A DNA stretch of 64,000 nucleotides from Marichromatium gracile (GTDB lineage Bacteria; Pseudomonadota; Gammaproteobacteria; Chromatiales; Chromatiaceae): positions 124,001 to 188,000 of the forward strand of contig NZ_SMDC01000001.1 in NCBI RefSeq assembly GCF_004343155.1, given 5' to 3'. Below the pieces are notes generated by a model. It did no database searches. It was not told where the DNA came from and saw only the letters and a program-made list of their open reading frames with translations. Positions 1-8,928 of this stretch are shown one piece after another. The first letter of the stretch is position 1; each line of letters begins with the position of its first letter. The translations under genes were made by a program, and so were the position numbers.

Positions 1-240
1 GCTGCCAGCTTTCAGCCGCCAGCAGGCACCTCACGCGCACATGACCGACGGTTGTTAGCTGGATGCTGGGAGCTGGTCGCTGATGGCACACAACCAGCCC
101 CACCGATCCCGGGATCGACGACGCCGACGGCGAGGTCGGACTCTTCCCCCATTGGAGCAGGTCAGGGAAAGCCACCAGAGGGCATCCTCACTCGGACACC
201 ACCAACAACTGGCGGCTGGTAGCTGGTAGCTGGAGGCGGA
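1..240. repeat. Degenerate heptamer repeat locus (locus A)
   Basis: No credible gene lies here. The left end reads as CCAGC-type words (near 5-23) and further right the sequence switches to GCTGG-type words: one run at 58-80 and another near 207-235 with GTAGCTG repeated. This is the same polarity as the better preserved repeat loci at 8603, 24970 and 26320, so I read it as a decayed member of that family lying downstream of the RND efflux operon. The window edge may cut it. Confidence 0.5.
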
Positions 241-245
241 CCGCT

Positions 246-274
246 GGTTGGGTTGCCGCCCTGGCAACCCAACC
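246..274 (-). terminator. Hairpin downstream of the RND efflux operon
   Basis: A perfect 12-base inverted repeat (GGTTGGGTTGCC, 5-base loop, GGCAACCCAACC) lies 26 bases past the stop codon of the RND permease. There is no U-tract on the minus strand, so it is either an imperfect intrinsic terminator or a 3'-end stabilising hairpin. Confidence 0.55.
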
Positions 275-299
275 GACGTACCGGCAGTTGGCGGGACGA

Positions 300-3200
300 T
301 CAGCCGGTGGCGCGGCGGATCCACTCGACGCGCTTGTGCATCACGCCGTAGTAGACCACCGGGATCACCACCAGGGTGAGGACGGTGGAGACGAACAGGC
401 CGAACAGCAGCGACACCCCCAGCCCGGAGAAGATCGGGTCGTCGAGGATGAAGGCCGCGCCGGCCATCGCCGCGACCGCGGTGAGCGCGATCGGTCGGGC
501 ACGGACCACCGCCGAGTCGATCACCGCGGTGGCGAACGCCTTGCCCTCGCGCACCTGCTGGTTGATGAAGTCGACCAGCAGGATGGAGTTGCGCACGATG
601 ATGCCGGCCAGGGCGATCATGCCGATCATCGAGGTGGCGGTGAACTGGGCGCCGAGCAGGGCGTGCCCGGGCATGATCCCGATGATGGTCAGCGGGATCG
701 GCGCCATGATCACCAGCGGCACCAGATAGCTGCGGAACTGCGCCACCACCAGCAGATAGATCAGGATCAGGCCGACGCCATAGGCCGCGCCCATGTCGCG
801 GAAGGTCTCATAGGTGATCTGCCACTCGCCGTCCCACTTGAGGCTGTACTCGTAGGGGTTGTCCGGCTGCTGCAGGAACCACTGCTCGAGCCCAAGCTCT
901 TCATCGAGGGCCGCGGAGATGGCGAACATGCCGTAGAGCGGGCTGTCGGTGGCCCCGGCGACGTCCGAGGTGACATAGACCACGGGCAGCAGATCCTTGT
1001 GGTAGATGCTGTGCTCGCGCTCGGTCTCGACCACCTCGACGATCTCCGAGAGCGGCACCAGCGCCCCACTCTCTGCACGCACCCGCAGCGCCAGCACCTG
1101 CTCGACGTCGGCCTTGTCGGCCTCGCTGTACTCGACGCGGATCGGCACCGCGTACTTGACCCCGGCGCCGTGCAGATAGCTCATGTCGTCGCCGTCGAGC
1201 ACGCTCGCCAGCGCCTGGGCGATGCTCGATTGCGCCACCCCGAGCCGCGCGGCCTTGGCGCGATCGACCACCACCACCAGCTTGGTGGCCGGGTACTCGA
1301 CCGAGTCGTCGACGTCGACGACGCCCGGGGTCGACTCGAACAGCGCCCGCACCGCCCGCGCGGTCTTGATCTGACCGGCATAGTCGAGCCCGTAGACCTC
1401 GGCGACCAGCGGCGAGAGCACCGGCGGACCGGGCGGGATCTCGACGATCTTGGCCACTCCGCCGTGACGTTCGGCGATCTCCTGCAGCGGCGGGCGCAAC
1501 GCCAGCGCGATCTCGTGGCTCTGGCGATCACGATGGTGCACATCGACCAGGTTGACCTGCAGATCACCGAGATGCGCGCCCTCGCGCAGATAGTACTGAC
1601 GCACCAGACCGTTGAAGTTGATCGGCGCAGCGGTGCCGGCGTAGGACTGGAAGTCGGTGACCTCCTCGACCCCGGAGAGATAGTCGCCCATCTCCGCGAG
1701 CACCTGGGCGGTGTGCTCGAGACTGGTGCCCTCGGGCATGTCGAGCACCACCTGGAACTCGCTCTTGTTGTCGAAGGGCAGCATCTTGAGGATCACGGTG
1801 CGGTTGACCGCGAGGCTCACCGAGGCGGCGATCAGCGCAAAGATGCCGAACAGCAGGAACCAGCGGTTGCGCCAGCCGCGCCGGCCCTCGAGGAAGGGCG
1901 TCATGATCCAGGTGAAGAAGCGCGCCAGTCGAGCGCCAGCCGCGCCCTCCTCCTGATGACCGGCCGCGGCCTGCGGGTCGGCGTCGTAATGACGCGCGAG
2001 CATGGCGTTGGTCATCCACGGTGTGAAGACGAAGGCCACCACCAGCGAGATCAGCATGCCCATCGAGGCATTGATCGGGATCGGGCTCATGTAGGGGCCC
2101 ATCAGGCCGCTGACGAAGGCCATCGGCAGCAGCGCCGCGATCACCGTGAAGGTGGCGAGGATGGTCGGTCCGCCGACCTCGTCGACCGCGCCCGGGATCA
2201 GCTCGAGCAGGCGTCGGCGCGTGCCGCTGACGTGCAGCGCCATGTGACGGTGGATGTTCTCGACCACCACGATGGCGTCGTCGACGAGGATACCGATCGA
2301 GAAGATCAGCGCGAACAGCGACACCCGGTTGAGGGTGAAGCCCCAGGCGAGCGAGGCGAACAGGGTCAGCGCCAGGGTGACGATCACCGCCGCGCCGACG
2401 ATCACCGCCTCGCGCCAACCGATGGTCAGCCACACCAGCAGGATCACCGAGCTGGTGGCGAAGATCAGCTTGGTGATCAGCTTCTTGGCCTTGTAGTCGG
2501 CGGTCTGGCCATAGTCGCGGGTGATGCTGAACTCCACCCCGTCGGGGATGAAGATGCCGCGCAGCTGCTCGAGCCGCTCGGTCACCCGCCCGGCGACGTC
2601 GACGGCATTGATGCCGGGGAGCTTGGCCACCGCGATGGTCACCGCCGGCACGCTGCCGGCCAGCTCCAGCCCGGTGTGCGTGGCGCCGAGAGCGGCGCCC
2701 ATACGCACCGAGGTGGTCGGCTGCTGCGGCCCGAGTTCGACCCGGGCGACATCGCGCAGATAGACCGGACGCCCGGCGTGCAGCCCGACCACCAGATCGG
2801 CGATCTCCTGCGGGCTGGTGAGGAAGGTGCCGGCCTGCACCAGCAGCTCGCGGTTGTCGGCGGTCACCGTGAGGTTGTCCCTGGTGGTGTTGCCGGCCTG
2901 CAGCGAGCGGCGCAGGTCGTCGAGATCGATGTCGTAGCCGGCCAGCGCCTGCGGGTCGAGCAGCACCCGCACCACCTGATCGGCGGCGCCGACGGTGTAG
3001 ACGTCGCGGGTGCCGGGGACGCGCTTGATCTCCTGCTCGATGGCATGCGCCACCTGGCCGAGTTCGAAGGCGCCGACGGCGGGGTCGTCCGACCACAGGG
3101 TGGCGGTGAGGATGGGCACGTCGTCGATGCCCTTGGGCTTGACGATCGCGCTGCCGACGCCGAGGTTCTGCGGCAGCCAGTCCTGGTTCGACAGCACCTT

Positions 3201-3557
3201 GCTGAACAGCCGCACCACCGCGTCGGTGTTGTCCTCGCCGACCTCGTACTGGACGGTGAGCACCGCCATGCCGGGGCGCGAGACCGAGTAGATGTGCTCG
3301 ATGCCCTGGATCTCGGCGAGCACCTGCTCGGCCGGACCCGAGACCAGGTGCTCGATCTCGCTGGCCGAGGCACCGGGATAGGGGATGAAGACGTCGGCGA
3401 AGGTGACGTCGATCTGCGGTTCTTCCTCGCGCGGGGTCACCAGGATCGCGAACAGCCCGAGCAGCAGCCCGAGCAACGCGAGCAGCGGGGTGATCTCGCT
3501 GTTCTGGAAGCGCGCGGCGATGGCGCCCGCGAGCCCCTGTCGCGCCGGCTCAGTCAT
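300..3557 (-). CDS. RND family efflux transporter, inner-membrane permease
   Basis: This 1085-residue protein is a proton-driven efflux pump subunit of the AcrB superfamily and forms the inner-membrane part of a tripartite exporter. One transmembrane helix at about residues 22-38 precedes a large periplasmic domain. A second membrane block starts near residue 360 and holds the paired Asp of helix 4 (GILVDDAIVV, residues 426-427) that relays protons in this family. A second periplasmic loop and a C-terminal membrane block follow. I chose the ATG at 3557 because it overlaps the adaptor gene stop by eight bases (translational coupling); a longer reading from 3608 would lie inside the adaptor gene. 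No outer-membrane channel gene is adjacent, so the pump probably borrows a TolC-like protein. The substrate cannot be told from the sequence. Confidence 0.95.
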   Translation of the reverse strand: MTEPARQGLAGAIAARFQNSEITPLLALLGLLLGLFAILVTPREEEPQIDVTFADVFIPYPGASASEIEHLVSGPAEQVLAEIQGIEHIYSVSRPGMAVLTVQYEVGEDNTDAVVRLFSKVLSNQDWLPQNLGVGSAIVKPKGIDDVPILTATLWSDDPAVGAFELGQVAHAIEQEIKRVPGTRDVYTVGAADQVVRVLLDPQALAGYDIDLDDLRRSLQAGNTTRDNLTVTADNRELLVQAGTFLTSPQEIADLVVGLHAGRPVYLRDVARVELGPQQPTTSVRMGAALGATHTGLELAGSVPAVTIAVAKLPGINAVDVAGRVTERLEQLRGIFIPDGVEFSITRDYGQTADYKAKKLITKLIFATSSVILLVWLTIGWREAVIVGAAVIVTLALTLFASLAWGFTLNRVSLFALIFSIGILVDDAIVVVENIHRHMALHVSGTRRRLLELIPGAVDEVGGPTILATFTVIAALLPMAFVSGLMGPYMSPIPINASMGMLISLVVAFVFTPWMTNAMLARHYDADPQAAAGHQEEGAAGARLARFFTWIMTPFLEGRRGWRNRWFLLFGIFALIAASVSLAVNRTVILKMLPFDNKSEFQVVLDMPEGTSLEHTAQVLAEMGDYLSGVEEVTDFQSYAGTAAPINFNGLVRQYYLREGAHLGDLQVNLVDVHHRDRQSHEIALALRPPLQEIAERHGGVAKIVEIPPGPPVLSPLVAEVYGLDYAGQIKTARAVRALFESTPGVVDVDDSVEYPATKLVVVVDRAKAARLGVAQSSIAQALASVLDGDDMSYLHGAGVKYAVPIRVEYSEADKADVEQVLALRVRAESGALVPLSEIVEVVETEREHSIYHKDLLPVVYVTSDVAGATDSPLYGMFAISAALDEELGLEQWFLQQPDNPYEYSLKWDGEWQITYETFRDMGAAYGVGLILIYLLVVAQFRSYLVPLVIMAPIPLTIIGIMPGHALLGAQFTATSMIGMIALAGIIVRNSILLVDFINQQVREGKAFATAVIDSAVVRARPIALTAVAAMAGAAFILDDPIFSGLGVSLLFGLFVSTVLTLVVIPVVYYGVMHKRVEWIRRATG

Positions 3558-4614
3558 GGTCGGCCTCCACGGCCGCACGTCGTGCCTCGGCCTGGGCCTT
3601 GATCGCAACCCCGGCGGCGATCGGATCGAGGGCGACGCGCTCGCCGGCGTTCAGCCCGGCGAGCACCACCACCACGTCGTCGAGCTCGCGACCGAGCCGG
3701 ATCTGGCGCAGGATCAGGTGATCGTCGGCGGTCACCACATAGACCCCGGTGACCTCGGAGCGACGCGCCACCGCCGCGCGCGGCACCACCAGCTCGTCCT
3801 TCACCCCGACCACGAAACCGGTCTTGACGAACATGCCGGGGAACAGCGACGGCGTGCCCTCGGGCAGCTCGATACGCACCTTGAAGGTATTGGAGCCGAG
3901 GTCGGCGAAGGGGAAGACGGTGATGCGATCGGTCTCGACCCGTTCGCCGTCGGGCAGATAGACGCGGGCCTGCGGCTCGCGACGCACCGAGGCGATCGCG
4001 CTCTGCGGCACGTCGACGATCACCCGCAGCTGGTCGAGCGAGATGCCGGTCATCACCGGCTGTCCCGGCGACAGGGTCTCGCCGATCTCGACGTGACGGT
4101 GGGTGACGATGCCCGAATAGGGGGCGCGGATCTGGGTGTAGTCGAGCTGCTCCTGGGCCTGCTCGAGCCGCGCGGTGGCCGAGTCGAGCTCGGCCTGGGC
4201 GGCGGCGAGATCGGCGGTGGCCTTGTCCATCGCCGAGTCGGAGACGTTCTTGCGCGCATAGAGGCCCTGGATGCGCTCGAACTCCTCGCGCGCCTGCAGC
4301 AGCCGCGCCGAGGCGGACTTGAGGTCGGCGGCGGCCTGGGCGACCTTGGCGCGATGTTCGGTGTCCTTGATACGGGCGACCACGCTGTTCTGCTCGACAT
4401 AGTCGTCGACGTCGAAGGTGATCTCCTCGACCCGACCCTGGGTCTGAGCCGAGACCGTGGTGCGGTTGACCGCCTCGACGATGCCGTCGAGACGGTACTC
4501 GCGCGGCAGCGTGCGGTATTCGGCGACCGCGGTCTCGAGAGAGGGGCTATCGGCGGCCTGGAGCAGGCCGGGGGCGAGTGCGGCGAGCGCCGTAATCAAT
4601 CGGATGGTACGCAT
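3550..4614 (-). CDS. RND efflux periplasmic adaptor (membrane fusion protein)
   Basis: This 354-residue protein is the periplasmic adaptor that joins the RND permease to an outer-membrane channel. Residues 1-20 form a signal peptide ending LLQAAD. A barrel-sandwich half follows, then an alpha-helical hairpin rich in Ala, Glu and Gln (about residues 80-150), the second lipoyl half (YTQIRAPYSGIVTHRHVEIGE) and a beta-barrel. It is first in a two-gene operon and its stop overlaps the permease start. A strong sigma-70 promoter lies about 40 bases upstream. The Shine-Dalgarno sequence is weak. Confidence 0.93.
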   Translation of the reverse strand: MRTIRLITALAALAPGLLQAADSPSLETAVAEYRTLPREYRLDGIVEAVNRTTVSAQTQGRVEEITFDVDDYVEQNSVVARIKDTEHRAKVAQAAADLKSASARLLQAREEFERIQGLYARKNVSDSAMDKATADLAAAQAELDSATARLEQAQEQLDYTQIRAPYSGIVTHRHVEIGETLSPGQPVMTGISLDQLRVIVDVPQSAIASVRREPQARVYLPDGERVETDRITVFPFADLGSNTFKVRIELPEGTPSLFPGMFVKTGFVVGVKDELVVPRAAVARRSEVTGVYVVTADDHLILRQIRLGRELDDVVVVLAGLNAGERVALDPIAAGVAIKAQAEARRAAVEADHD

Positions 4615-4647
4615 GGGGAGTCGGAATCGTCAAAATATTAGAATTTT

Positions 4648-4677
4648 ATTATATTTGCGGCGCAGTTGACCTTTCAA
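4648..4677 (-). promoter_or_regulatory. Sigma-70 promoter of the RND efflux operon with an overlapping inverted repeat
   Basis: On the minus strand TTGAAA (4672-4677) and a perfect TATAAT (4648-4653) are 18 bases apart, in an AT-rich patch that stands out from the GC-rich surroundings. The inverted repeat GTTGA-CCTT-TCAAC (4665-4678) covers the -35 element and could bind a repressor. No regulator gene is adjacent. Confidence 0.75.
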
Positions 4678-4678
4678 C

Positions 4679-4948
4679 AACTCCCAACACATGACCTCGC
4701 CGCAGCCCGCCCCAAGTATGGCGTAATCAGGCGGCGAGACGAGACGATCAGGGGCGCGGAAAGATTGCAAATCGGTGACGGCCTTTATACCGTAGCCCGG
4801 CTCGGGTCGAGCAGCTCCGCCCCAAGGGGCGGCAGCGATGCCGACCGCTCGCACGCACCGATCGGTCCACGGGCTCGAGCGCATCCAGACGGACGGTCGA
4901 CGCCAGACCATCCGATCCAGACAGCAACACGGCGGAGAGGGCAGTTTC
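4679..4948. other. Intergenic region between divergent efflux and acyl-CoA ligase genes
   Basis: I see no convincing gene. It carries upstream sequence for both divergent units. A GGCGGAGAGGG stretch just before 4949 serves as ribosome binding site for the ligase gene. Confidence 0.5.
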
Positions 4949-6772
4949 GTGAGCCGATGGTCCGAGGATTTGATCCCGATCGACCGAGCAAGAACCCTGG
5001 ACGGGCTCTTCCTGCAACGGGTGGCACGCTCACCACAGCGCGTCGCTTACACCCATTTCGAGCGCGCCAGCGGGTGGAAGGATCTGACCTGGGCCGAGGT
5101 CGGTGAGGCGACGGCGCGCTGGCGTCAGGCGCTCGCCGACGAGCAGCTCGAGCCCGGCGACCGGGTCGCGATCCTGCTGCGCAACTGTCCCGAGTGGGTG
5201 ATGTTCGACCAGGCCGCGCTCGGACTCGGTCTGGTCACGGTCCCGCTCTACACCGACGACCGCGCCGACAACGCCGCCTACATCCTCAACGATGCCGCGG
5301 TCAAGGTGCTGCTGGTGCAGGATCTCGGTCGCTGGCGTCGTCTGGCCGAGGCCATCGGCGACTCGCCCTGGCCGCTGCGGGTGGTGTTGCTGGAGGCGAG
5401 CGAGGCCTCGCGCGCCTGCGCCGCGGCCGACCCCCGCGTGGTGGTCGCCGAGGACTGGCTGCCGGCCACGGCCCCGGCGCCGACCCCGCGCGAGGGGGAC
5501 CCCGACGCGCTGGCGACCATCGTCTACACCTCGGGCACCACGGGTCGTCCCAAGGGGGTGATGCTCAGCCACCGCAACATCCTCAGCAACGCCCACGGCG
5601 CGCTGACCCAGATCGATGTCTACGGCGAGGACGTCTTCCTCTCCTTCCTGCCGCTCTCGCACATGCTCGAACGCACCGGCAGCTACTATCTGCCGATGAT
5701 GGCCGGCTCACGGGTGGCCTATGCGCGCTCGATCGGCCAGCTCGCCGAGGACCTGCAGACCATCCGCCCGACGGCGATGATCGCCGTGCCGCGGGTGTTC
5801 GAGCGCGTCTATCAGCGCATCCTCGATCAGCTCGACAAGCGGCCCAAGCCGGTACGCTGGCTGTTCAATGCCGCGGTGGCCGCCGGTTGGCGCGCCTTCG
5901 AGCACGAGCAGGGCCGCGCCGGCTGGCACCCCTGGCTGCTCGTCTGGCCGCTGCTGCGACGCAAGGTCGCGCTCCCGGTCCAGCAGCGACTCGGCGGTCG
6001 GCTGCGCGCCACCGTCAGCGGCGGGGCACCGCTGTCGACCGAGGTCGCGCGCACCTTCATCGGTCTCGGCGTGCCGCTGCTGCAGGGCTACGGCCTCACC
6101 GAGACCAGCCCGGTGATCAGCTTCAACACCCTGCAGTCGAACATTCCGGCGAGCGTCGGCGTGCCGCTGCGCGGGCTGCAGGTGCGCATCGGCCCGGAGA
6201 ACGAGCTGCTGGTGCGCGGCGACAACACCATGCTCGGCTACTGGAACAACCACGCCGCCACCGCCAAGATGCTCGCCCAGGACGGCTGGCTGCACACCGG
6301 CGACCAGGCGCGCATCGAGGACAACCACATCCATATCACCGGGCGCATCAAGGACATCCTGGTGCTCTCCAACGGCGAGAAGGTGCCGCCCGGCGACATG
6401 GAACTGGCCATCGCGCTCGACCCGCTGTTCGATCAGGTGGTGGTACTCGGCGAGGGGCAGTCCTATCTCAGCGCGCTGCTGGTGCTCAACCCCGATCTCT
6501 GGCCGGGGCTGGCGCTCGAACTCGGACTCGATCCCGAGGACCCGACGAGCCTCGCCAACGCCAAGCTGCACAAGGAGGCGGTCAAGCGTATCCGCACGGC
6601 GCTGCGCGACTTCCCGGGCTACGCCAAGATCCGGCGCGTCACCCTGACCCTGGAGCCCTGGACCATCGAGAACGGGTTGCTCACACCGACCCTCAAGGTC
6701 AAGCGCAACAAGGTGATCGAGCGCTACCAGGACGCCATCGAGCACATGTACAAGGACTCGGAGCTTGCCTGA
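4949..6772 (+). CDS. AMP-dependent acyl-CoA ligase (long-chain type)
   Basis: This 607-residue protein is an ANL-superfamily adenylating enzyme that most likely activates a long-chain fatty acid with ATP and CoA. It carries the phosphate-binding signature YTSGTTGRPKGV near residue 195, the GYGLTETSP adenine-binding motif near residue 390, the GWLHTGDQA motif near residue 448, and the hinge region GRIKDILVLSNGEKV near residue 468. Its length and organisation match the bacterial COG1022 long-chain family more than the shorter FadD. I chose the GTG at 4949 because GGAGAGGG sits just upstream and homology-like sequence begins at SRWSEDLIPI; a reading from 4838 adds 37 residues without domain character. 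It is monocistronic, and its 3' end contains the -35 element of the tRNA-Gly promoter. The substrate chain length is not deducible. Confidence 0.92.
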   Translation: MSRWSEDLIPIDRARTLDGLFLQRVARSPQRVAYTHFERASGWKDLTWAEVGEATARWRQALADEQLEPGDRVAILLRNCPEWVMFDQAALGLGLVTVPLYTDDRADNAAYILNDAAVKVLLVQDLGRWRRLAEAIGDSPWPLRVVLLEASEASRACAAADPRVVVAEDWLPATAPAPTPREGDPDALATIVYTSGTTGRPKGVMLSHRNILSNAHGALTQIDVYGEDVFLSFLPLSHMLERTGSYYLPMMAGSRVAYARSIGQLAEDLQTIRPTAMIAVPRVFERVYQRILDQLDKRPKPVRWLFNAAVAAGWRAFEHEQGRAGWHPWLLVWPLLRRKVALPVQQRLGGRLRATVSGGAPLSTEVARTFIGLGVPLLQGYGLTETSPVISFNTLQSNIPASVGVPLRGLQVRIGPENELLVRGDNTMLGYWNNHAATAKMLAQDGWLHTGDQARIEDNHIHITGRIKDILVLSNGEKVPPGDMELAIALDPLFDQVVVLGEGQSYLSALLVLNPDLWPGLALELGLDPEDPTSLANAKLHKEAVKRIRTALRDFPGYAKIRRVTLTLEPWTIENGLLTPTLKVKRNKVIERYQDAIEHMYKDSELA

Positions 6773-6793
6773 GCGGGGCTGAACGCATACAAT
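6765..6793 (+). promoter_or_regulatory. Sigma-70 promoter of tRNA-Gly
   Basis: TTGCCT (6765-6770) and TACAAT (6788-6793) are separated by 17 bases and end 11 bases before the tRNA. The -35 box overlaps the last codons of the acyl-CoA ligase gene. Confidence 0.7.
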
Positions 6794-6804
6794 CGGGGAC
6801 GAAT

Positions 6805-6878
6805 GCGGGTGTAGTTCAATGGTAGAACCTCAGCTTCCCAAGCTGATGACGTGGGTTCGATTCCCATCACCCGCTCCA
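6805..6878 (+). tRNA. tRNA-Gly (anticodon CCC)
   Basis: The 74-base sequence folds as a tRNA. The acceptor stem is GCGGGTG/CACCCGC, the anticodon stem-loop has the 7-base loop TTCCCAA (anticodon CCC), the T-arm contains GGTTCGATTCC, the discriminator is T and CCA is encoded. It closely resembles E. coli glyU. Confidence 0.96.
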
Positions 6879-6892
6879 CTCCCCAGTCCTCT

Positions 6893-7210
6893 ATGCGTCC
6901 ACTCTATCAAGCAGGCGACCGCATCGAGGCACAGCTCCTCCACGATCTGCTCGATCGCCATCTGATCCGTACCGTCATCCTCGGCGACGCCCTTGCCGGT
7001 GCCGCGGGCGAGCTGCCGCTCGACATCCATCCGACCCTCTGGCTCATCGACGACGACGATCGTGAGCGTGCCGAGGCCGTACTCGCGCGTTTCCTGCGCG
7101 AGGGACTCGGCGGCCACCCGACCCCGGCCTGGACCTGCCCGCACTGCGGCGAGCAGGTCGAGGCCGGATTCGCCCTGTGTTGGAACTGCGCGACCCCCTA
7201 CCCCGAATGA
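6893..7210 (+). CDS. DUF2007 family protein with C-terminal zinc ribbon
   Basis: This 105-residue soluble protein has an N-terminal alpha/beta DUF2007-like fold ([20 protein letters not shown] onward). At the C-terminus it has a two-knuckle zinc ribbon (CPHCGEQ, then CWNC). The family is described as putative signal-transducing and no biochemical function is established. I chose the ATG at 6893, 14 bases past the tRNA end; an upstream in-frame ATG lies inside the tRNA. Its stop overlaps the mutY start (ATGA), which implies co-translation with the repair gene. Confidence 0.82.
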   Translation: MRPLYQAGDRIEAQLLHDLLDRHLIRTVILGDALAGAAGELPLDIHPTLWLIDDDDRERAEAVLARFLREGLGGHPTPAWTCPHCGEQVEAGFALCWNCATPYPE

Positions 7211-8289
7211 GTACACCCGACCTCTTCGCCAGCGAGCCGCCCGCCCCCTGGTCACCCGCCGATTTCGCCGCCGCCGTGCTCGACTGGTTCGACCGGCACG
7301 GACGCAAGGACCTGCCCTGGCAGCACGAGCCGACCCGCTACCGGGTGTGGGTCTCGGAGATCATGCTGCAGCAGACCCAGGTGGCGGTGGTGATCCCCTA
7401 CTTCGCGCGCTTCATGACGCGCTTTCCGGACCTGTCGAGCCTGGCCGCAGCCCCGCTCGACGAGGTGCTGTCGCTGTGGTCCGGGCTCGGCTACTACGCC
7501 CGCGCGCGCAACCTGCACCGCGCCGCGCGCACCGTCGTCGAGAGCCACGGCGGGCGCTTCCCCGACACCCTGGCGGCGGTCGAGGCGCTCCCCGGCATCG
7601 GTCGCTCCACCGCCGGCGCCATCCTCTCGCTCGCCGACGGCCAGCCCCATCCGATCCTCGACGGCAACGTCAAGCGGGTGCTGGCGCGCTGCTTCGCCGT
7701 CGACGGCTGGTCGGGACAGAGCGCGGTGCTCAAGCGGCTGTGGCAACTCAGCGAGCGCTGCACCCCGCACCAGCGCACCGGCGCCTACAACCAGGCGATG
7801 ATGGACCTCGGCGCCACCCGCTGTACCCGTGCCACCCCGGACTGCGCGCGCTGCCCGCTCGCCGCGCGCTGTCAGGCCCTGCACCAGGGGCGCCAGCGCG
7901 AGCTGCCGGCCCCGCGCCCGCGGCGCACGCTGCCCGAACGCCGCACCCGGATGCTGGTGGTCCGCGACGACACCGGCGCCGTCCTGCTCGAGCGCCGTCC
8001 CGCGAGCGGTATCTGGGGCGGGCTCTGGAGCCTGCCCGAGACCGACCCCGGGCACGACCCGGCAGATTGGTGCCTGGCGCGCTTCAACAGCACCCCCGAC
8101 ACGGTTGAAACCCTGCGTGGACGCCGTCACACCTTTACTCACTTCGTGCTGGAGATCGAGGTCGTGCAGCTCCGGCTGTCGGCCCCGGCCACGACCGTGA
8201 ACGAGGCCGATCGCCGCTGGGTCGGTCCCGAGGAGCGCGCCACGCTCGGCCTGCCGGCGCCGGTGGCGAGCATCCTCGACCAAGACTGA
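7207..8289 (+). CDS. mutY: Adenine DNA glycosylase MutY
   Basis: This 360-residue base-excision repair enzyme removes adenine mispaired with 8-oxoguanine or guanine. Visible features are the catalytic Glu in [11 protein letters not shown] (near residue 47), the helix-hairpin-helix [12 protein letters not shown] (near 130), the catalytic Asp in [11 protein letters not shown] (near 154), and the iron-sulfur ligands in [17 protein letters not shown] (C-x6-C-x2-C-x5-C, near 208-224). A C-terminal NUDIX-like 8-oxoG recognition domain begins near [11 protein letters not shown]. Its start overlaps the DUF2007 gene and yggX follows 40 bases later. The mutY-yggX pairing is conserved in gammaproteobacteria and groups oxidative-damage functions. 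Confidence 0.97.
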   Translation: MSTPDLFASEPPAPWSPADFAAAVLDWFDRHGRKDLPWQHEPTRYRVWVSEIMLQQTQVAVVIPYFARFMTRFPDLSSLAAAPLDEVLSLWSGLGYYARARNLHRAARTVVESHGGRFPDTLAAVEALPGIGRSTAGAILSLADGQPHPILDGNVKRVLARCFAVDGWSGQSAVLKRLWQLSERCTPHQRTGAYNQAMMDLGATRCTRATPDCARCPLAARCQALHQGRQRELPAPRPRRTLPERRTRMLVVRDDTGAVLLERRPASGIWGGLWSLPETDPGHDPADWCLARFNSTPDTVETLRGRRHTFTHFVLEIEVVQLRLSAPATTVNEADRRWVGPEERATLGLPAPVASILDQD

Positions 8290-8329
8290 ACGACGCGCCC
8301 TCCGGCACCCGCAGCAACAGGAGCCAAGC

Positions 8330-8602
8330 ATGAGCCGTACCGTGCACTGCGTGAGACTCGGCCAGGAGGCCGAGGGACTCGATCGCCAACCCTACCCGGG
8401 CCCGCTGGGCGCACGCATCTTCGAACAGGTCTCGAAACAGGCCTGGCAGGAGTGGCTGCGTCACCAGACCATGCTGATCAACGAGAACCGACTGAGCCCG
8501 ATGGACCCCAAGGCCCGCCGCTTCCTCGAGACCCAGATGGAACACTTTTTCTTCGGCGACGGCGCCGAACTGCCCGAGGGGTACGTGCCGCCAGGCAGTT
8601 GA
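8330..8602 (+). CDS. yggX: Fe(2+)-trafficking / oxidative damage protection protein YggX
   Basis: This 90-residue cytosolic protein matches YggX in length and throughout its sequence. [18 protein letters not shown] carries the conserved Cys near position 7, and [21 protein letters not shown] is the family core. In enterobacteria it protects iron-sulfur clusters and limits oxidative damage to DNA. It sits directly after mutY. The stop codon abuts the first unit of a heptamer array, so the repeat element has inserted or grown right at the end of the gene. Confidence 0.96.
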   Translation: MSRTVHCVRLGQEAEGLDRQPYPGPLGARIFEQVSKQAWQEWLRHQTMLINENRLSPMDPKARRFLETQMEHFFFGDGAELPEGYVPPGS

Positions 8603-8658
8603 GCGACCAGCGACCAGCGACCAGCGACCAGCGACCAGCGACCAGCGACCAGCGACCA
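8603..8658 (+). repeat. Heptamer array, 8 copies of GCGACCA (locus B, left)
   Basis: Eight perfect head-to-tail copies of GCGACCA start on the base after the yggX stop codon. On the minus strand this reads GCTGGTC. The array leads directly into GGAGATTGAACCGCAAAG, the same junction as at 25040. Confidence 0.95.
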
Positions 8659-8661
8659 GGA

Positions 8662-8872
8662 GATTGAACCGCAAAGGCGCGAAGGGCGCGAAGTGATTCA
8701 AGCTGCCAGCCGCCAGTGGAGGGACGCCCTCGACGATAGCGCCACGCTCCATTCACTGTCGGCACACTGGGTGGCGTGCCAACACTCGAAGGCAGACAGC
8801 CACTGGCAGCGGGAGGCTGATCGCCGGAAGCTCTTTCCTTCTTCGCGTCCTTCGCGGCTTTGCGGTTCAATC
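8662..8872. repeat. Palindromic repeat element with 32-base inverted ends (locus B core)
   Basis: The left end (8662-8693) and right end (8841-8872) are inverted copies matching at 30 of 32 positions. They begin GATTGAACCGCAAAG and end GCGCGAAG or the equivalent. About 147 bases separate them, with no gene-like reading frame. There is no transposase, so this is a non-autonomous or RNA-like palindromic repeat. Heptamer arrays of opposite orientation flank it. Confidence 0.85.
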
Positions 8873-8873
8873 C

Positions 8874-8908
8874 GCTGGCGGCTGGCGGCTGGCGGCTGGC
8901 GGCTGGCG
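8874..8908 (+). repeat. Heptamer array, 5 copies of GCTGGCG (locus B, right)
   Basis: Five perfect copies of GCTGGCG follow the right inverted end and are trailed by GCTGAGA. The array is inverted relative to the left array and has a different variable dinucleotide (CG rather than TC). It ends 20 bases before the tRNA-Phe promoter. Confidence 0.93.
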
Positions 8909-8928
8909 GCTGAGAGCTTGAAAAAGAC

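Noticed and set aside
288-3602. 1104-residue open frame on the plus strand opposite the RND permease
   Set aside because: It mirrors the permease gene, is composed of His/Asp/Arg/Gly-rich low-complexity sequence, has no domain, and arises from GC-rich codon bias of the true gene.
8603-8667. Peptide encoded by the GCGACCA array (repeated SDQRPAT)
   Set aside because: A seven-base unit cycles through frames and yields repetitive peptides by construction; there is no ribosome site.
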